A stretch of DNA of 64,000 nucleotides from Candidatus Binatia bacterium (GTDB taxonomy: Bacteria; Desulfobacterota; Binatia; HRBIN30; BPIQ01), in contig BPIQ01000001.1 of NCBI GenBank assembly GCA_026004195.1, positions 1,354,311-1,418,310 on the forward strand, given 5' to 3'. Every line of letters starts with the position of its first letter. Within the stretch, counting starts at the first letter, position 1. A model generated the notes under the pieces. The model was not told where the DNA came from. It searched no databases and worked only from the letters and a program-made list of their open reading frames with translations. The position numbers were made by a program, and so were the translations under genes. Below, one piece after another: positions 12,379 to 21,191 of the stretch.

Positions 12379-12420
12379 GAGCCCGGGACGGTCCCCTTCC
12401 AGCACGCAGGTCGGCGCGCG

Positions 12421-13098
12421 TCAACTCCCCGCGTCACGGAGCGCGATCTCCCGTGGCAGCGGGGCCAGAAACTCCAGGGGGTCCCTCGGGACGTTCCGGT
12501 ACCGAATTTCGAAGTGCAGGTTCGGGCCCGTGGTCCGACCGGAATCGCCGACGGTGGCGATGACGTCACCCTTGCGGACGAATTCACCCTTGCGCACGTG
12601 GTTTTCGCGGTTGTGCGCATACAGGGTCACGAACCCGCCGCCGTGTCGCAAGACGACGAGACGGCCGTAACCGCGTAGCCTCTCGGAGTACAGGACCCGC
12701 CCGTCGGCGACGGCGCGAACGGGCGTTCCTGCGGGAGCCGCGATGTCGATGCCGTCGTGGAAGGACCGGCCTCTCGGGCCGAAGGCCGAGGTGAGAACCC
12801 CCCTCGTCACGGGCCAGGCCAGCGATCCCCTACCCGGCCGCGGAATGTCCACCTCCTCACGTTCCTCGCGCCGCTTTCGGGTCGCGCCCGGGATCAAGAG
12901 CTTCTGACCGGGAAAGATCCGGTCCGGGTCCCGGAGTCGGTTTTTCGCCGCGATCTGCCGGTAAGGAACCCCGTAGCTGCGTCCGATCTCGGAGAGAGTC
13001 TCTCCCGGGCGAACGACGTGGTACACGCCTCGTTTCGCCCCGCATCCCGACAGGACGAGGAGCCCGGAAACCACCGCCAGTTTCGTCCACCACCCCAC
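12421..13098 (-). CDS. LysM plus M23 (LytM) lipoprotein, NlpD/EnvC-like
   Basis: This 225-residue protein has a lipoprotein signal with lipobox 'LSGC' (Cys 19 is the likely acylated residue). A LysM peptidoglycan-binding domain spans about residues 26-69 ('YHVVRPGETLSEIGRSYGV') and a C-terminal M23/LytM domain about residues 95-215. The domain keeps 'HDGID' (zinc His and Asp), 'YAHN' and the final zinc His. The expected HxH motif, however, reads 'NLHFE', with Asn in place of the first, catalytic His. Related NlpD/EnvC proteins are non-catalytic activators of cell-separating amidases, so an activator role is likely. GTG start at 13098, ten bases after surE; surE-nlpD adjacency is common, here without pcm. 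Confidence 0.88.
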   Translation of the reverse strand: MGWWTKLAVVSGLLVLSGCGAKRGVYHVVRPGETLSEIGRSYGVPYRQIAAKNRLRDPDRIFPGQKLLIPGATRKRREEREEVDIPRPGRGSLAWPVTRGVLTSAFGPRGRSFHDGIDIAAPAGTPVRAVADGRVLYSERLRGYGRLVVLRHGGGFVTLYAHNRENHVRKGEFVRKGDVIATVGDSGRTTGPNLHFEIRYRNVPRDPLEFLAPLPREIALRDAGS

Positions 13099-13108
13099 CG
13101 CGTCGCCG

Positions 13109-13861
13109 TCAGCGCCAGTCGAGGTCGAGCTGCGCGATCGCGTCGAACGAGGCGTAGTTCGTGAGGTCCAGGTGCAAGGGCGTGACGGAAATCATGCCCC
13201 GCGCGACGGCAGCGAAGTCCGTCCCTTCGTCTTCCACGAAACCCGCCTCGTCGCCGCCGATCCAGTAGTATTTCTTGCCCCTCGGGTCGGTTTTCTCCAC
13301 GATGGCGTCGCCGTAACGACGCTTACCCATCCGGGTGAGCGCCACGCCACGAACCAGCTCGCTCGGCAGGGCCGGAACGTTCACGTTGAGCAACGTGTCG
13401 GGAGGAAGTCCCTTCTTTTCGAGAGCGCGCACGAGTTTTTGCGCGAACTCCGCCGCCGCTCGAAAGTCGAACCGTTCGCGACCCGCCACGGAAATAGCGG
13501 CGGAGGGAATACCCAGAAGTGTTCCCTCCATCGCGGCCGATACCGTGCCCGAATACGTGATATCGTCACCGAGATTGCTTCCGTGGTTGATCCCGGAAAG
13601 AACGAGATCCGGGCGCCGGTCACGCAGGAGCCCGTTGACCGCCAGGTTCACGCAGTCCGTCGGAGTCCCGTCGACCATGTAGTGTCTCTCGTCGAGCTGC
13701 TCGACTCGAAGCGGGCGGTGCAGTGTGAGCGCGTGGCTCGACGCACTCTGCTCCCGGTCCGGCGCCACGACGTAGACCTCCCCCAGGGGAGACACCGCCT
13801 CCTCGAGGGCACGAAGTCCCGCGGAGTGAATCCCGTCGTCGTTGCAGAGAAGGATCCGCAC
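13109..13861 (-). CDS. surE: 5'-nucleotidase SurE
   Basis: This 250-residue protein is full length for SurE, a metal-dependent survival protein that dephosphorylates nucleoside 5'- or 3'-monophosphates. The N-terminus 'ILLCNDDGIHSAGLRAL' carries the metal-binding DD pair. Also typical are 'PDREQSASSHALTL', 'DGTPTDCVNLA' and 'LSGINHGSNLGDDITYSGTV'. The start is GTG at 13861, six bases downstream of a TAGCCT -10 box. It is first in the surE-lipoprotein-apt run. Confidence 0.96.
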   Translation of the reverse strand: MRILLCNDDGIHSAGLRALEEAVSPLGEVYVVAPDREQSASSHALTLHRPLRVEQLDERHYMVDGTPTDCVNLAVNGLLRDRRPDLVLSGINHGSNLGDDITYSGTVSAAMEGTLLGIPSAAISVAGRERFDFRAAAEFAQKLVRALEKKGLPPDTLLNVNVPALPSELVRGVALTRMGKRRYGDAIVEKTDPRGKKYYWIGGDEAGFVEDEGTDFAAVARGMISVTPLHLDLTNYASFDAIAQLDLDWR

Positions 13862-13867
13862 GAAACC

Positions 13868-13897
13868 AGGCTACCACCCGAGCTCGGCGGCAGGCAA
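13868..13897 (-). promoter_or_regulatory. Promoter of surE, leaderless geometry
   Basis: On the minus strand TTGCCT (13897-13892), an 18-base spacer and TAGCCT (13873-13868) end exactly six bases before the GTG start of surE. Transcription would begin on the start codon itself. Confidence 0.45.
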
Positions 13898-13911
13898 ATC
13901 GCGTTTCAGGC

Positions 13912-13940
13912 TTGACGCTCGGAAGCTCTCCGACTAGTCT
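13912..13940 (+). promoter_or_regulatory. Divergent promoter facing the small membrane ORF
   Basis: TTGACG (13912-13917), a 17-base spacer and TAGTCT (13935-13940) lie upstream of the 40-codon ORF at 13965. The -35 box matches five of six consensus bases; the -10 box is weak. Confidence 0.35.
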
Positions 13941-13964
13941 CCGCTCCGGCGGAGTTCGCGAACC

Positions 13965-14087
13965 ATGGAAAGAAGTCGAGCCTTCGAAGCTCTGGTGGTC
14001 ACGCTGGGCGGACTCGGAGGGGCCGCCCTGGCCTTGCTCTTCATCGTCGTGGGCCATCTCGTGGCGGGAGGCTTCACGGCCCACTGA
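13965..14087 (+). CDS. Possible 40-residue small membrane protein
   Basis: A short ORF lies between surE and tRNA-Pro. The product starts 'MERSRAFEALVVTLGG' and has one long hydrophobic stretch of about 25 residues rich in Gly, Ala, Val and Leu, as in a single membrane helix. A GGAG lies ten bases before the ATG and a promoter-like pair lies further upstream. It runs convergently into the tRNA gene. I do not recognise a family. The evidence is composition, promoter and ribosome-binding site only. Confidence 0.4.
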   Translation: MERSRAFEALVVTLGGLGGAALALLFIVVGHLVAGGFTAH

Positions 14088-14096
14088 GCGAGAAAG

Positions 14097-14170
14097 TCGG
14101 GGCGGCGGGATTTGAACCCACGACCCCCTGCACCCCAAGCAGGTGCGCTACCAGGCTGCGCTACGCCCCG
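14097..14170 (-). tRNA. tRNA-Pro (anticodon GGG)
   Basis: Read on the minus strand, the 74-base cloverleaf begins with acceptor strand CGGGGCG (14170-14164) and ends with CGCCCCG plus discriminator A. The anticodon stem CCTGC/GCAGG encloses loop TTGGGGT, giving anticodon GGG. The T arm contains GGTTCGAATCC. CCA is not encoded. A tRNA-Pro following ihfA-merR is a common arrangement in deltaproteobacteria. Confidence 0.96.
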
Positions 14171-14236
14171 AAAAAAACCGTAGACGCACCTAGCACGCCG
14201 CCGTAGCCCAGGCAAGCCGGCTTCGGGACACCGGCT

Positions 14237-14596
14237 TCAGGACAGGAGTCTCCGCAAGGACTCGAGTTCGCGCCGAATGTACCGGAGAAGCCGGAGGTAG
14301 CCGTTTCCGCCGGAAGCTCGGCCTTTTCCGGTGGCTTTCCGCTTCCCCTGCCGGAGTCGTTTTCGAGCGCCCGCGATCGTGAGCCCCTCGTCGTAGAGGA
14401 GACGCTTGACTTCCCGCAGGGCTTCGATGTGTTCGGGGGCATAGAGCCGGTGGCCCGAGGGGGTCTTCGAGGGCCGCAACATGGGGAACTCTTGTTCCCA
14501 GTAGCGAAGGACCGAAGGTGCCACACCCAGCCGCCGCGCGACTTCGCCGATCTTCAGGTAACCTCTCGTCTCTCGCGGACCGGACCTCGTTTTCAT
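14237..14596 (-). CDS. MerR-family transcriptional regulator
   Basis: This 119-residue protein has a MerR winged helix-turn-helix at the N-terminus ('LKIGEVARRLGVAPSVLRYWEQEF', read in two parts, then 'HRLYAPEHIEAL'). A short basic C-terminal part follows, without the metal-binding Cys of MerR itself. Such short regulators lie after ihfA in many deltaproteobacterial genomes. The ATG overlaps the ihfA stop as ATGA, so it is co-translated with ihfA. Its target is unknown. Confidence 0.92.
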   Translation of the reverse strand: MKTRSGPRETRGYLKIGEVARRLGVAPSVLRYWEQEFPMLRPSKTPSGHRLYAPEHIEALREVKRLLYDEGLTIAGARKRLRQGKRKATGKGRASGGNGYLRLLRYIRRELESLRRLLS

Positions 14597-14889
14597 TCGC
14601 CTGCGGGCCGCGAGTTCATGAGCCGCTTGAGAACGGGGCTGGGCTTGAAACTCAGGACCCTCCGACCGGCAATGAGAATTTCCTCGCCCGTCTGGGGGTT
14701 CCTGCCCTTGCGAGGTTTTTTTTCGTGGACGACGAAGTTCCCGAAGCCCGAGATCTTGATCTTCTCGCCCCTCTCCAGGCTTTCCTTCATCAGCTCGAAA
14801 ATCGCGTCCACGACCTCGCTGGTTTCCTTTTTCGAGAATCCCACCTTGGAATAGATGCGGTCGACGATGTCGCTTTTCGTGACGGTCAC
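14593..14889 (-). CDS. ihfA: Integration host factor alpha-type DNA-bending protein
   Basis: This 98-residue HU/IHF-family protein bends DNA in nucleoid organisation and regulation. The motifs 'GEKIKISGFGNF' and 'GRNPQTGEEI' (beta-arm with the intercalating Pro) are clear. The start 'TKSDIVDRIY' matches IHF alpha. I chose GTG at 14889; another GTG at 14895 is possible. It follows pheT by eight bases, as in the classic pheST-ihfA operon. Confidence 0.93.
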   Translation of the reverse strand: MTVTKSDIVDRIYSKVGFSKKETSEVVDAIFELMKESLERGEKIKISGFGNFVVHEKKPRKGRNPQTGEEILIAGRRVLSFKPSPVLKRLMNSRPAGE

Positions 14890-14897
14890 AAGCACAC

Positions 14898-17288
14898 CTA
14901 CCGCCGGAGTTCCACGCCGAACCGTTCCGTCAGAGCCCGGACGAGTTCCTCGTGCACGGCGTTCACCTCCTCGTCCGTCAGGGTTCGTTCTTCGCTCCGG
15001 TAAGTCACCGAGTACGCGAGGCCCTTCTTTCCCGCCGGGACCGGCGCACCGCGGTATTCGTCGAAAACCCGCACGTCCTCCACCCACGGATGACTACGGC
15101 TTCGCACGAACTCCAAGACCTCCGCGGACGCGAATCGATCCGGTACCACGATGGCGAAGTCTCGCACCACGGCCGGAAACCGAGGAAGATCCCGAAAACG
15201 ACGTTCGCGACCGTATCCCACGAGAAACTCCACGTCAATCTCAAAGACCCAGCACGGGTGCGGAATCTCCCACGCCTCCAGGACGAGCGGATGGACCGCC
15301 CCTAGCACGCCCACGAGCCGACTTCCAGCCCGAATCTCCGCACCGAGCCCGGGATGAAGAGCCGCGCACGTGGCGGCCTCCCAGCGAAGGCTCCCGAGTG
15401 CCGGGCCGCACACGAGCTCGGTCGTTCCCTTCAGGTCGGCGAACTCCGCGGCGCGTCTCCCCACGAGTCCTTCGGCGGGAATCTCGCCCCGCAAAACGCC
15501 CCCGAGCTGTGTGCGTTCGTGGAACCCGTCCGACCCGGCCCAGTAGACGCGCCCGAAGGCAAAGAGTGCCACCGAACTCTCTCCCTGGTGAAGATTCCAC
15601 CGAACCGCATCGAGCAACCCGGGAACGAGAGACATTCTCATCTCGTTCTGCTCGGCGACCAGGGGATTGCGGAGCCTCACGGGAAGAGCGCCCCCGGGAG
15701 CGAGGAAGCGAAAGCGCGCGTTCGTCGACTCCGATGCGAACGGCAAGGTCATCGTCTCGTTCCAGCCCAGGTGCGCGAGCAGCGCCCGGAGCTCTTTCAC
15801 CTTGCGGCGAAGCGGCGTGTCTTCCCCTCGGGTGATTTCGCACCGGGGCAGGCTCGTGGGGATTTCCTCGTAGCCGGCGACACGCGCCACTTCTTCGACG
15901 AAGTCGATCTCCCGCGTCAGGTCCGAGCGATAGGTAGGCGGAACGACGGAGAGAGCTCCCCGCCCCCCACCCTGAACGGTCACTCCGAGCCGACGCAGAA
16001 TCCCGACCACACGCCCGCGGTCGACGGGCAGGCCGAGAAGGTCTCGCACTTTTTCCAGCCTCACGCGCACGGGGGCGGGCCGGGTATCACCGACCTGCAC
16101 GTCCACGGCAGCACCGGTGGGATGGCTCCCGGGGATTTCTCGCCCGAGGAGCTCCACGGCCCTTTCGAGCGCCGTGACGGTCCCGCCGATATCCACCCCC
16201 CGTTCGAACCGGTACGAGGACTCGGTGAGGAGACCGAGACGCTTGGCCGTCTTCCTTACCCGGACCGGATCGAACCACGCACTCTCCAGAAGAATCCTGC
16301 GCGTGGACGGCTCGATCGCGGTCCGGAGCCCCCCGAGAATCCCGGCGAGCGCGACGATTTCCTCGCCGGTCGTGATCGCGAGATCCTCCGGTTCGAGCAC
16401 GTACTCCCTACCGTCCAGCCCGGAGAACGCCGAGCGGGCTCCGGCGTAGCGAACCACGATGGAGGGGCGGGGCAGGCGGTCGTAGTCGAACGCGTGGAGC
16501 GGCTGACCGAGCTCGACCATCACGTAGTTCGTCACGTCCACGACGTTGTTCACCGGGCGCAGGCCCACGGCGGCGAGCCGCCACTGCATCCAGAGCGGAG
16601 CCGGTCCGACCGAAACCTCTTCGACGAGCCGCGCCGCGTACCTGCGGCACGCGTCGGCCGCGTCGATCCGCACGGAAAAAGGGCCGGGCCCGGGCGGACG
16701 CGCCGCGGCCACCGAGCGCCGCTTGCGAAGCCTCGCCCCTGTCAGGGCACAGAGCTCGCGCGCGAGTCCCAGGACGCTCAGACAGTCGCCACGGTTGGGG
16801 GTGACGGAAACTTCGAGAACCGTGTCCCGGAGGCCGAACAACTCCGCGAGCGAGGTTCCGACGGGCGCGTCTTCGGGAAGCTCGAGCGGGCCGCCGCCCT
16901 CGTCGCCGAACCCGAGGTCGGCGGCGCGGCAGACGATTCCCTCCGAGCGCATCCCTTCGACGTCCCTCGCCTCCACGGTCGAGCCCGTGGGAAGCCGAGT
17001 ACCGGCGCGGGCCAGCGCGAACCGGCGCCCTACTCCGAGTTCCCCGGCGGGCCGGACCACCCGGCAAAGCTCGGGGCCGCCGTCGCGCAGAAAGCAGACC
17101 TCCCACCGCGCCGAGCCGGGATGAGGCTCGAGTCGAACCGCCTCGGCCACGCGGACGGCCTCGAGCTCCCGCCCGATTTCCTCCACCGCTTCGACTTCGA
17201 GTCCGGCCCCCGTCAGGCGGTCGACGATTTCGTCCGGCTCCAGATCCCCCTCGAGCAGCTCTCGGAGCCAGCGCAGCGTGACCTTCAT
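14898..17288 (-). CDS. pheT: Phenylalanyl-tRNA synthetase beta subunit
   Basis: This 796-residue protein is full length for the bacterial beta subunit of the alpha2-beta2 enzyme that charges tRNA-Phe. It begins 'MKVTLRWLRELLEG', followed by an EMAP-like tRNA-binding domain (about 40-150), the B3/B4 editing region (containing 'VTNYVMVELGQPLHAFD'), B5, a catalytic-like core, and the C-terminal FDX-ACB anticodon-binding domain (from about residue 705, 'PRFPAVVRDFAIVV'). The start at 17288 is six bases after the pheS stop. Confidence 0.97.
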   Translation of the reverse strand: MKVTLRWLRELLEGDLEPDEIVDRLTGAGLEVEAVEEIGRELEAVRVAEAVRLEPHPGSARWEVCFLRDGGPELCRVVRPAGELGVGRRFALARAGTRLPTGSTVEARDVEGMRSEGIVCRAADLGFGDEGGGPLELPEDAPVGTSLAELFGLRDTVLEVSVTPNRGDCLSVLGLARELCALTGARLRKRRSVAAARPPGPGPFSVRIDAADACRRYAARLVEEVSVGPAPLWMQWRLAAVGLRPVNNVVDVTNYVMVELGQPLHAFDYDRLPRPSIVVRYAGARSAFSGLDGREYVLEPEDLAITTGEEIVALAGILGGLRTAIEPSTRRILLESAWFDPVRVRKTAKRLGLLTESSYRFERGVDIGGTVTALERAVELLGREIPGSHPTGAAVDVQVGDTRPAPVRVRLEKVRDLLGLPVDRGRVVGILRRLGVTVQGGGRGALSVVPPTYRSDLTREIDFVEEVARVAGYEEIPTSLPRCEITRGEDTPLRRKVKELRALLAHLGWNETMTLPFASESTNARFRFLAPGGALPVRLRNPLVAEQNEMRMSLVPGLLDAVRWNLHQGESSVALFAFGRVYWAGSDGFHERTQLGGVLRGEIPAEGLVGRRAAEFADLKGTTELVCGPALGSLRWEAATCAALHPGLGAEIRAGSRLVGVLGAVHPLVLEAWEIPHPCWVFEIDVEFLVGYGRERRFRDLPRFPAVVRDFAIVVPDRFASAEVLEFVRSRSHPWVEDVRVFDEYRGAPVPAGKKGLAYSVTYRSEERTLTDEEVNAVHEELVRALTERFGVELRR

Positions 17289-17294
17289 CGCGGT

Positions 17295-18368
<1,074 letters not shown>

Positions 18369-18728
18369 TCAGGACGGCGCCTGAGCTCTCGCCTGCGCCG
18401 CGATTTCCGCGAAAGCCGCCGGGTCCCGAACCGCGAGTTCCGCGAGCGCCTTGCGGTCGAGCTCGATCCCCGACCTCTTCAGCCCGTGAACGAGCCGACT
18501 GTACGAGAGCCCGTGGAGGCGGCACGCGGCGTTGATCCTGACGATCCACAACGAACGGAAGTTCCGCTTCCTGGCCTTGCGATCTCGATAGGCGTACGTG
18601 AGGCCCTTTTCCACGGTTTCCCGTGCCTGTCGGTACTGCCGGCGGCGGCCGCCCACGTACCCCTTGGCCATTTTCAGGATCTTTTTGCGCCGCTTGCGGG
18701 CCTTCGTTCCTCGCTTGACTCGGGGCAT
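18369..18728 (-). CDS. rplT: 50S ribosomal protein L20
   Basis: This 119-residue basic protein starts '[18 protein letters not shown]' and contains '[15 protein letters not shown]' and '[15 protein letters not shown]', all L20 hallmarks. It binds 23S rRNA early in large-subunit assembly. It lies in the conserved order rpmI-rplT-pheS, 36 bases after rpmI. Confidence 0.97.
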   Translation of the reverse strand: MPRVKRGTKARKRRKKILKMAKGYVGGRRRQYRQARETVEKGLTYAYRDRKARKRNFRSLWIVRINAACRLHGLSYSRLVHGLKRSGIELDRKALAELAVRDPAAFAEIAAQARAQAPS

Positions 18729-18764
18729 CTCTGCTCGCGCTCCTCTCCGCTCCGGGCCGCCGGC

Positions 18765-18962
18765 TCAAAGGTACGGCAAAAGCCGGCGGATCGCCTTCGC
18801 GTTCGTGGTGTCCACGAGGGCCGGCTTGCGCAGCCTCCGCTTCCGCTTCCGGTTTTTCGTGCTCAGGATGTGGCGCCGGTAAGCCTTGGCTCTGCGGATC
18901 TTTCCGGTCGCCGTGACCCGGAACCGCTTCGCGGCACCCCGCGACGTCTTGATTTTCGGCAT
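18765..18962 (-). CDS. rpmI: 50S ribosomal protein L35
   Basis: This 65-residue basic protein starts '[17 protein letters not shown]' and continues '[17 protein letters not shown]', matching L35. The ATG at 18962 has a GGAGGA ribosome-binding site; the longer upstream reading overlaps thrS and is not L35-like. It follows thrS directly, where infC normally intervenes. Confidence 0.96.
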   Translation of the reverse strand: MPKIKTSRGAAKRFRVTATGKIRRAKAYRRHILSTKNRKRKRRLRKPALVDTTNAKAIRRLLPYL

Positions 18963-18984
18963 GGCGTGCTTCCTCCGCTCCGGT

Positions 18985-20898
18985 TCAGTCGGGAAACCGC
19001 TCCGCCTCCTCTCGGAGGCGACGCAAGAACTCCGCCACGGGAACGACACCCTCGTTGCCCCGTTCTCGGCTGCGCACCGAAACGGTCTCGGATGCCGCTT
19101 CCCGATCTCCGACCACGAGCATGTAGGGAACCTTTTCCAGCTGCGCCTCCCGCACTTTCCAACCCAGTTTTTCGTTCCGGTCGTCCAGCGTGACCCGCCA
19201 GCCTTCGCCGCGCAGGCGCTCCGCGAGACGTCTCCCGAATTCCTGCTGGCGTTCGGTCAGGGTCAGGATACGCACCTGTTCCGGAGCGAGCCAGAGCGGG
19301 AAGGCCCCGCCACAGTGTTCGAGAAAAATCCCGAAAAAACGCTCCACGGTCCCGAGAATCGCACGGTGGATCATGACGGGGCGCTCGAGAGAACCCGAAG
19401 CGCCCACGTAGGTGAGATCGAAGCGCTCGGGCAGGGCACCGAAGTCGAGCTGGATCGTCGAGAGCTGCCACGGCCGGTGGAGAGCGTCGAAGAAATGGAA
19501 ATCGATCTTCGGCCCGTAGAAAGCGCCTTCACCGGGACTCACCTCGAAAGCGACCCCGGCTTCCTCCAGGGCTTCGCGAAGCGCGGTCTCGGCCCGCTCC
19601 CACATCTCGGGGTCTCCCAGGGAGTCCTCGGGGCGCGTCGAGAGACAGACGCGGCGTTCGGCGAAACCGAACCGCCGCGACATCTCTTCGACCATCCGGA
19701 GCAGGGAGAGAATCTCGCCCCGGATTTGCTCCGGCGTGCAGAAAATGTGGGCGTCGTCCTGGGTGAAGCTGCGCACGCGAGTAAGACCGTGCAGCGTGCC
19801 GGACCTTTCCGCCCGGTGGAGCCGGCCGAAGTCGGCGTACCGAACCGGCAACTCGCGGTAGGAGCGGCGCCGTAGCGCGTAGAGCAAGCAGTGGCTCGGA
19901 CAGTTCATCGGCTTGATGCCGAACTCCCGGCCCTCGACGTACGCGAAGTACATGTTCTCGCGGTAGTGGTCGTAGTGCCCGGAGCGACGCCAGAGCTCGC
20001 TGTCGAAAATCTGCGGCGTGACGACCTCCTGGAAGCCGTAACGGTCGTTGAGCCGCCGCATGAAGTCGACGAGAGCGTTGTAGACGAAGGCCCCTTTCGG
20101 GTGGAAAAACGGGCTGCCGGGTGCGATCGGATCGAAACTGAAGAGGTCGAGCTCCTTGCCGAGTTTCCGATGGTCTCGGCGACGCGCTTCCTCGAGGAGC
20201 TCGAGGTGGCGACGGAGCTCCTCGGCGGTCGGGAAGGCCGTGCCGTAGATCCGCTGCAGCATCTCGTTCCGCTCGTCTCCACGCCAGTACGCGCCGGCCA
20301 CGGAAGTCAGCTTGAAGGCCCCCATCTTGCCCGTCGACGGAACGTGAGGCCCGCGGCACAAGTCCACGAACTCCCCTTGCCGGTAGAGCGAAACGACGGG
20401 ATCCGGTATGCCCTCGAGGATCTCCACCTTGTAGTGCTCCCCCATCCGGCGGAAGAGCTCGATGGCTTCTTCTTTGGCTACTTCCTCGCGGCGGACCGGG
20501 AGGTTTTCCCGCACGATCGCCCGCATCGTTTCCTCGATCTTCTCGAGGTCCTCCGGAGTGAAGGGCTCGTCCCGTTTGAAGTCGTAGTAGAAACCGTCCT
20601 CGGTGACCGGCCCGATCGTCACCTGTGTCTCCGGAAAGAGCCTCTTGACCGCCTGCGCCATCAGATGGGCCGACGAATGGCGCAGAACCTCCACGCCCTC
20701 GGGGTCCTCCGGCAGGACGGGAGCCACGACGGCGTCTTCCGTGAGGCCCCGGCTCAAGTCGACGATCCGGCCGTTCAGCCGAGCTGCGACGGCACGTTCG
20801 GCGCCCTCCGGGTCGAGGCGGGCCAGGACTTCGGCCACGGGCGTACCGGGCTCCACGAGCTCTTCTTTTCCGTCCAATCGCACCCGAACCCTGTCCAT
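18985..20898 (-). CDS. thrS: Threonyl-tRNA synthetase
   Basis: This 637-residue protein is full length. It has an N-terminal TGS domain (1-62), the editing domain with '[16 protein letters not shown]' and 'DGFYYDF', the class II catalytic core with '[11 protein letters not shown]' (zinc Cys) and '[14 protein letters not shown]', and a C-terminal anticodon-binding domain ending '[16 protein letters not shown]'. It charges tRNA-Thr and edits Ser-tRNA-Thr. The stop is only 22 bases before rpmI, so infC is absent from between them. A stem-loop lies in the leader between tRNA-Val and thrS. Confidence 0.97.
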   Translation of the reverse strand: MDRVRVRLDGKEELVEPGTPVAEVLARLDPEGAERAVAARLNGRIVDLSRGLTEDAVVAPVLPEDPEGVEVLRHSSAHLMAQAVKRLFPETQVTIGPVTEDGFYYDFKRDEPFTPEDLEKIEETMRAIVRENLPVRREEVAKEEAIELFRRMGEHYKVEILEGIPDPVVSLYRQGEFVDLCRGPHVPSTGKMGAFKLTSVAGAYWRGDERNEMLQRIYGTAFPTAEELRRHLELLEEARRRDHRKLGKELDLFSFDPIAPGSPFFHPKGAFVYNALVDFMRRLNDRYGFQEVVTPQIFDSELWRRSGHYDHYRENMYFAYVEGREFGIKPMNCPSHCLLYALRRRSYRELPVRYADFGRLHRAERSGTLHGLTRVRSFTQDDAHIFCTPEQIRGEILSLLRMVEEMSRRFGFAERRVCLSTRPEDSLGDPEMWERAETALREALEEAGVAFEVSPGEGAFYGPKIDFHFFDALHRPWQLSTIQLDFGALPERFDLTYVGASGSLERPVMIHRAILGTVERFFGIFLEHCGGAFPLWLAPEQVRILTLTERQQEFGRRLAERLRGEGWRVTLDDRNEKLGWKVREAQLEKVPYMLVVGDREAASETVSVRSRERGNEGVVPVAEFLRRLREEAERFPD

Positions 20899-20954
20899 GA
20901 CCGACTTTCGCCGACGCCCGGCCCGCCGTCTCCGAAGGGGACCGAACGCCGAGC

Positions 20955-20986
20955 GGCAGATCTCCTCCCGCGGTGGAGATGCTGCC
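20955..20986 (-). promoter_or_regulatory. Stem-loop in the thrS leader
   Basis: GGCAG-ATCTCC (20955-20965) pairs with GGAGAT-(g)-CTGCC (20975-20986) across a nine-base loop with one bulged G. It lies between tRNA-Val and the thrS start. No T-tract follows, so it is not a standard terminator. It could be a processing or regulatory element. I see no T-box-like features. Confidence 0.3.
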
Positions 20987-21008
20987 TACCCGGCGTCCGA
21001 AACGAAAG

Positions 21009-21083
21009 TGGTAGGCACGGGCGGGATCGAACCGCCGACCTCTTCCGCGTCAAGGAAGCGCTCTCCCACTGGGCTACGTGCCT
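21009..21083 (-). tRNA. tRNA-Val (anticodon GAC), CCA encoded
   Basis: On the minus strand the acceptor is AGGCACG (21083-21077) pairing with CGTGCCT, followed by A and an encoded CCA. The anticodon stem CTTCC/GGAAG encloses loop TTGACGC, giving GAC. The T arm contains GGTTCGATCCC. It lies about 110 bases upstream of thrS and is probably on the same transcript. Confidence 0.96.
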
Positions 21084-21191
21084 CCACGAAAATCCGGACG
21101 TGAAAGAACCAGCTACCAAGTTCGCCCCGAAGGGTCAAGAAAGCCCGAACCCTACCCGGACCCCCGGCCCTCTGTTAGAAGCGCCCCACGG

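Noticed and set aside
14171-14236. T-run before tRNA-Pro on the minus strand as a terminator
   Set aside because: I could not find a convincing stem just upstream of the seven-T run.
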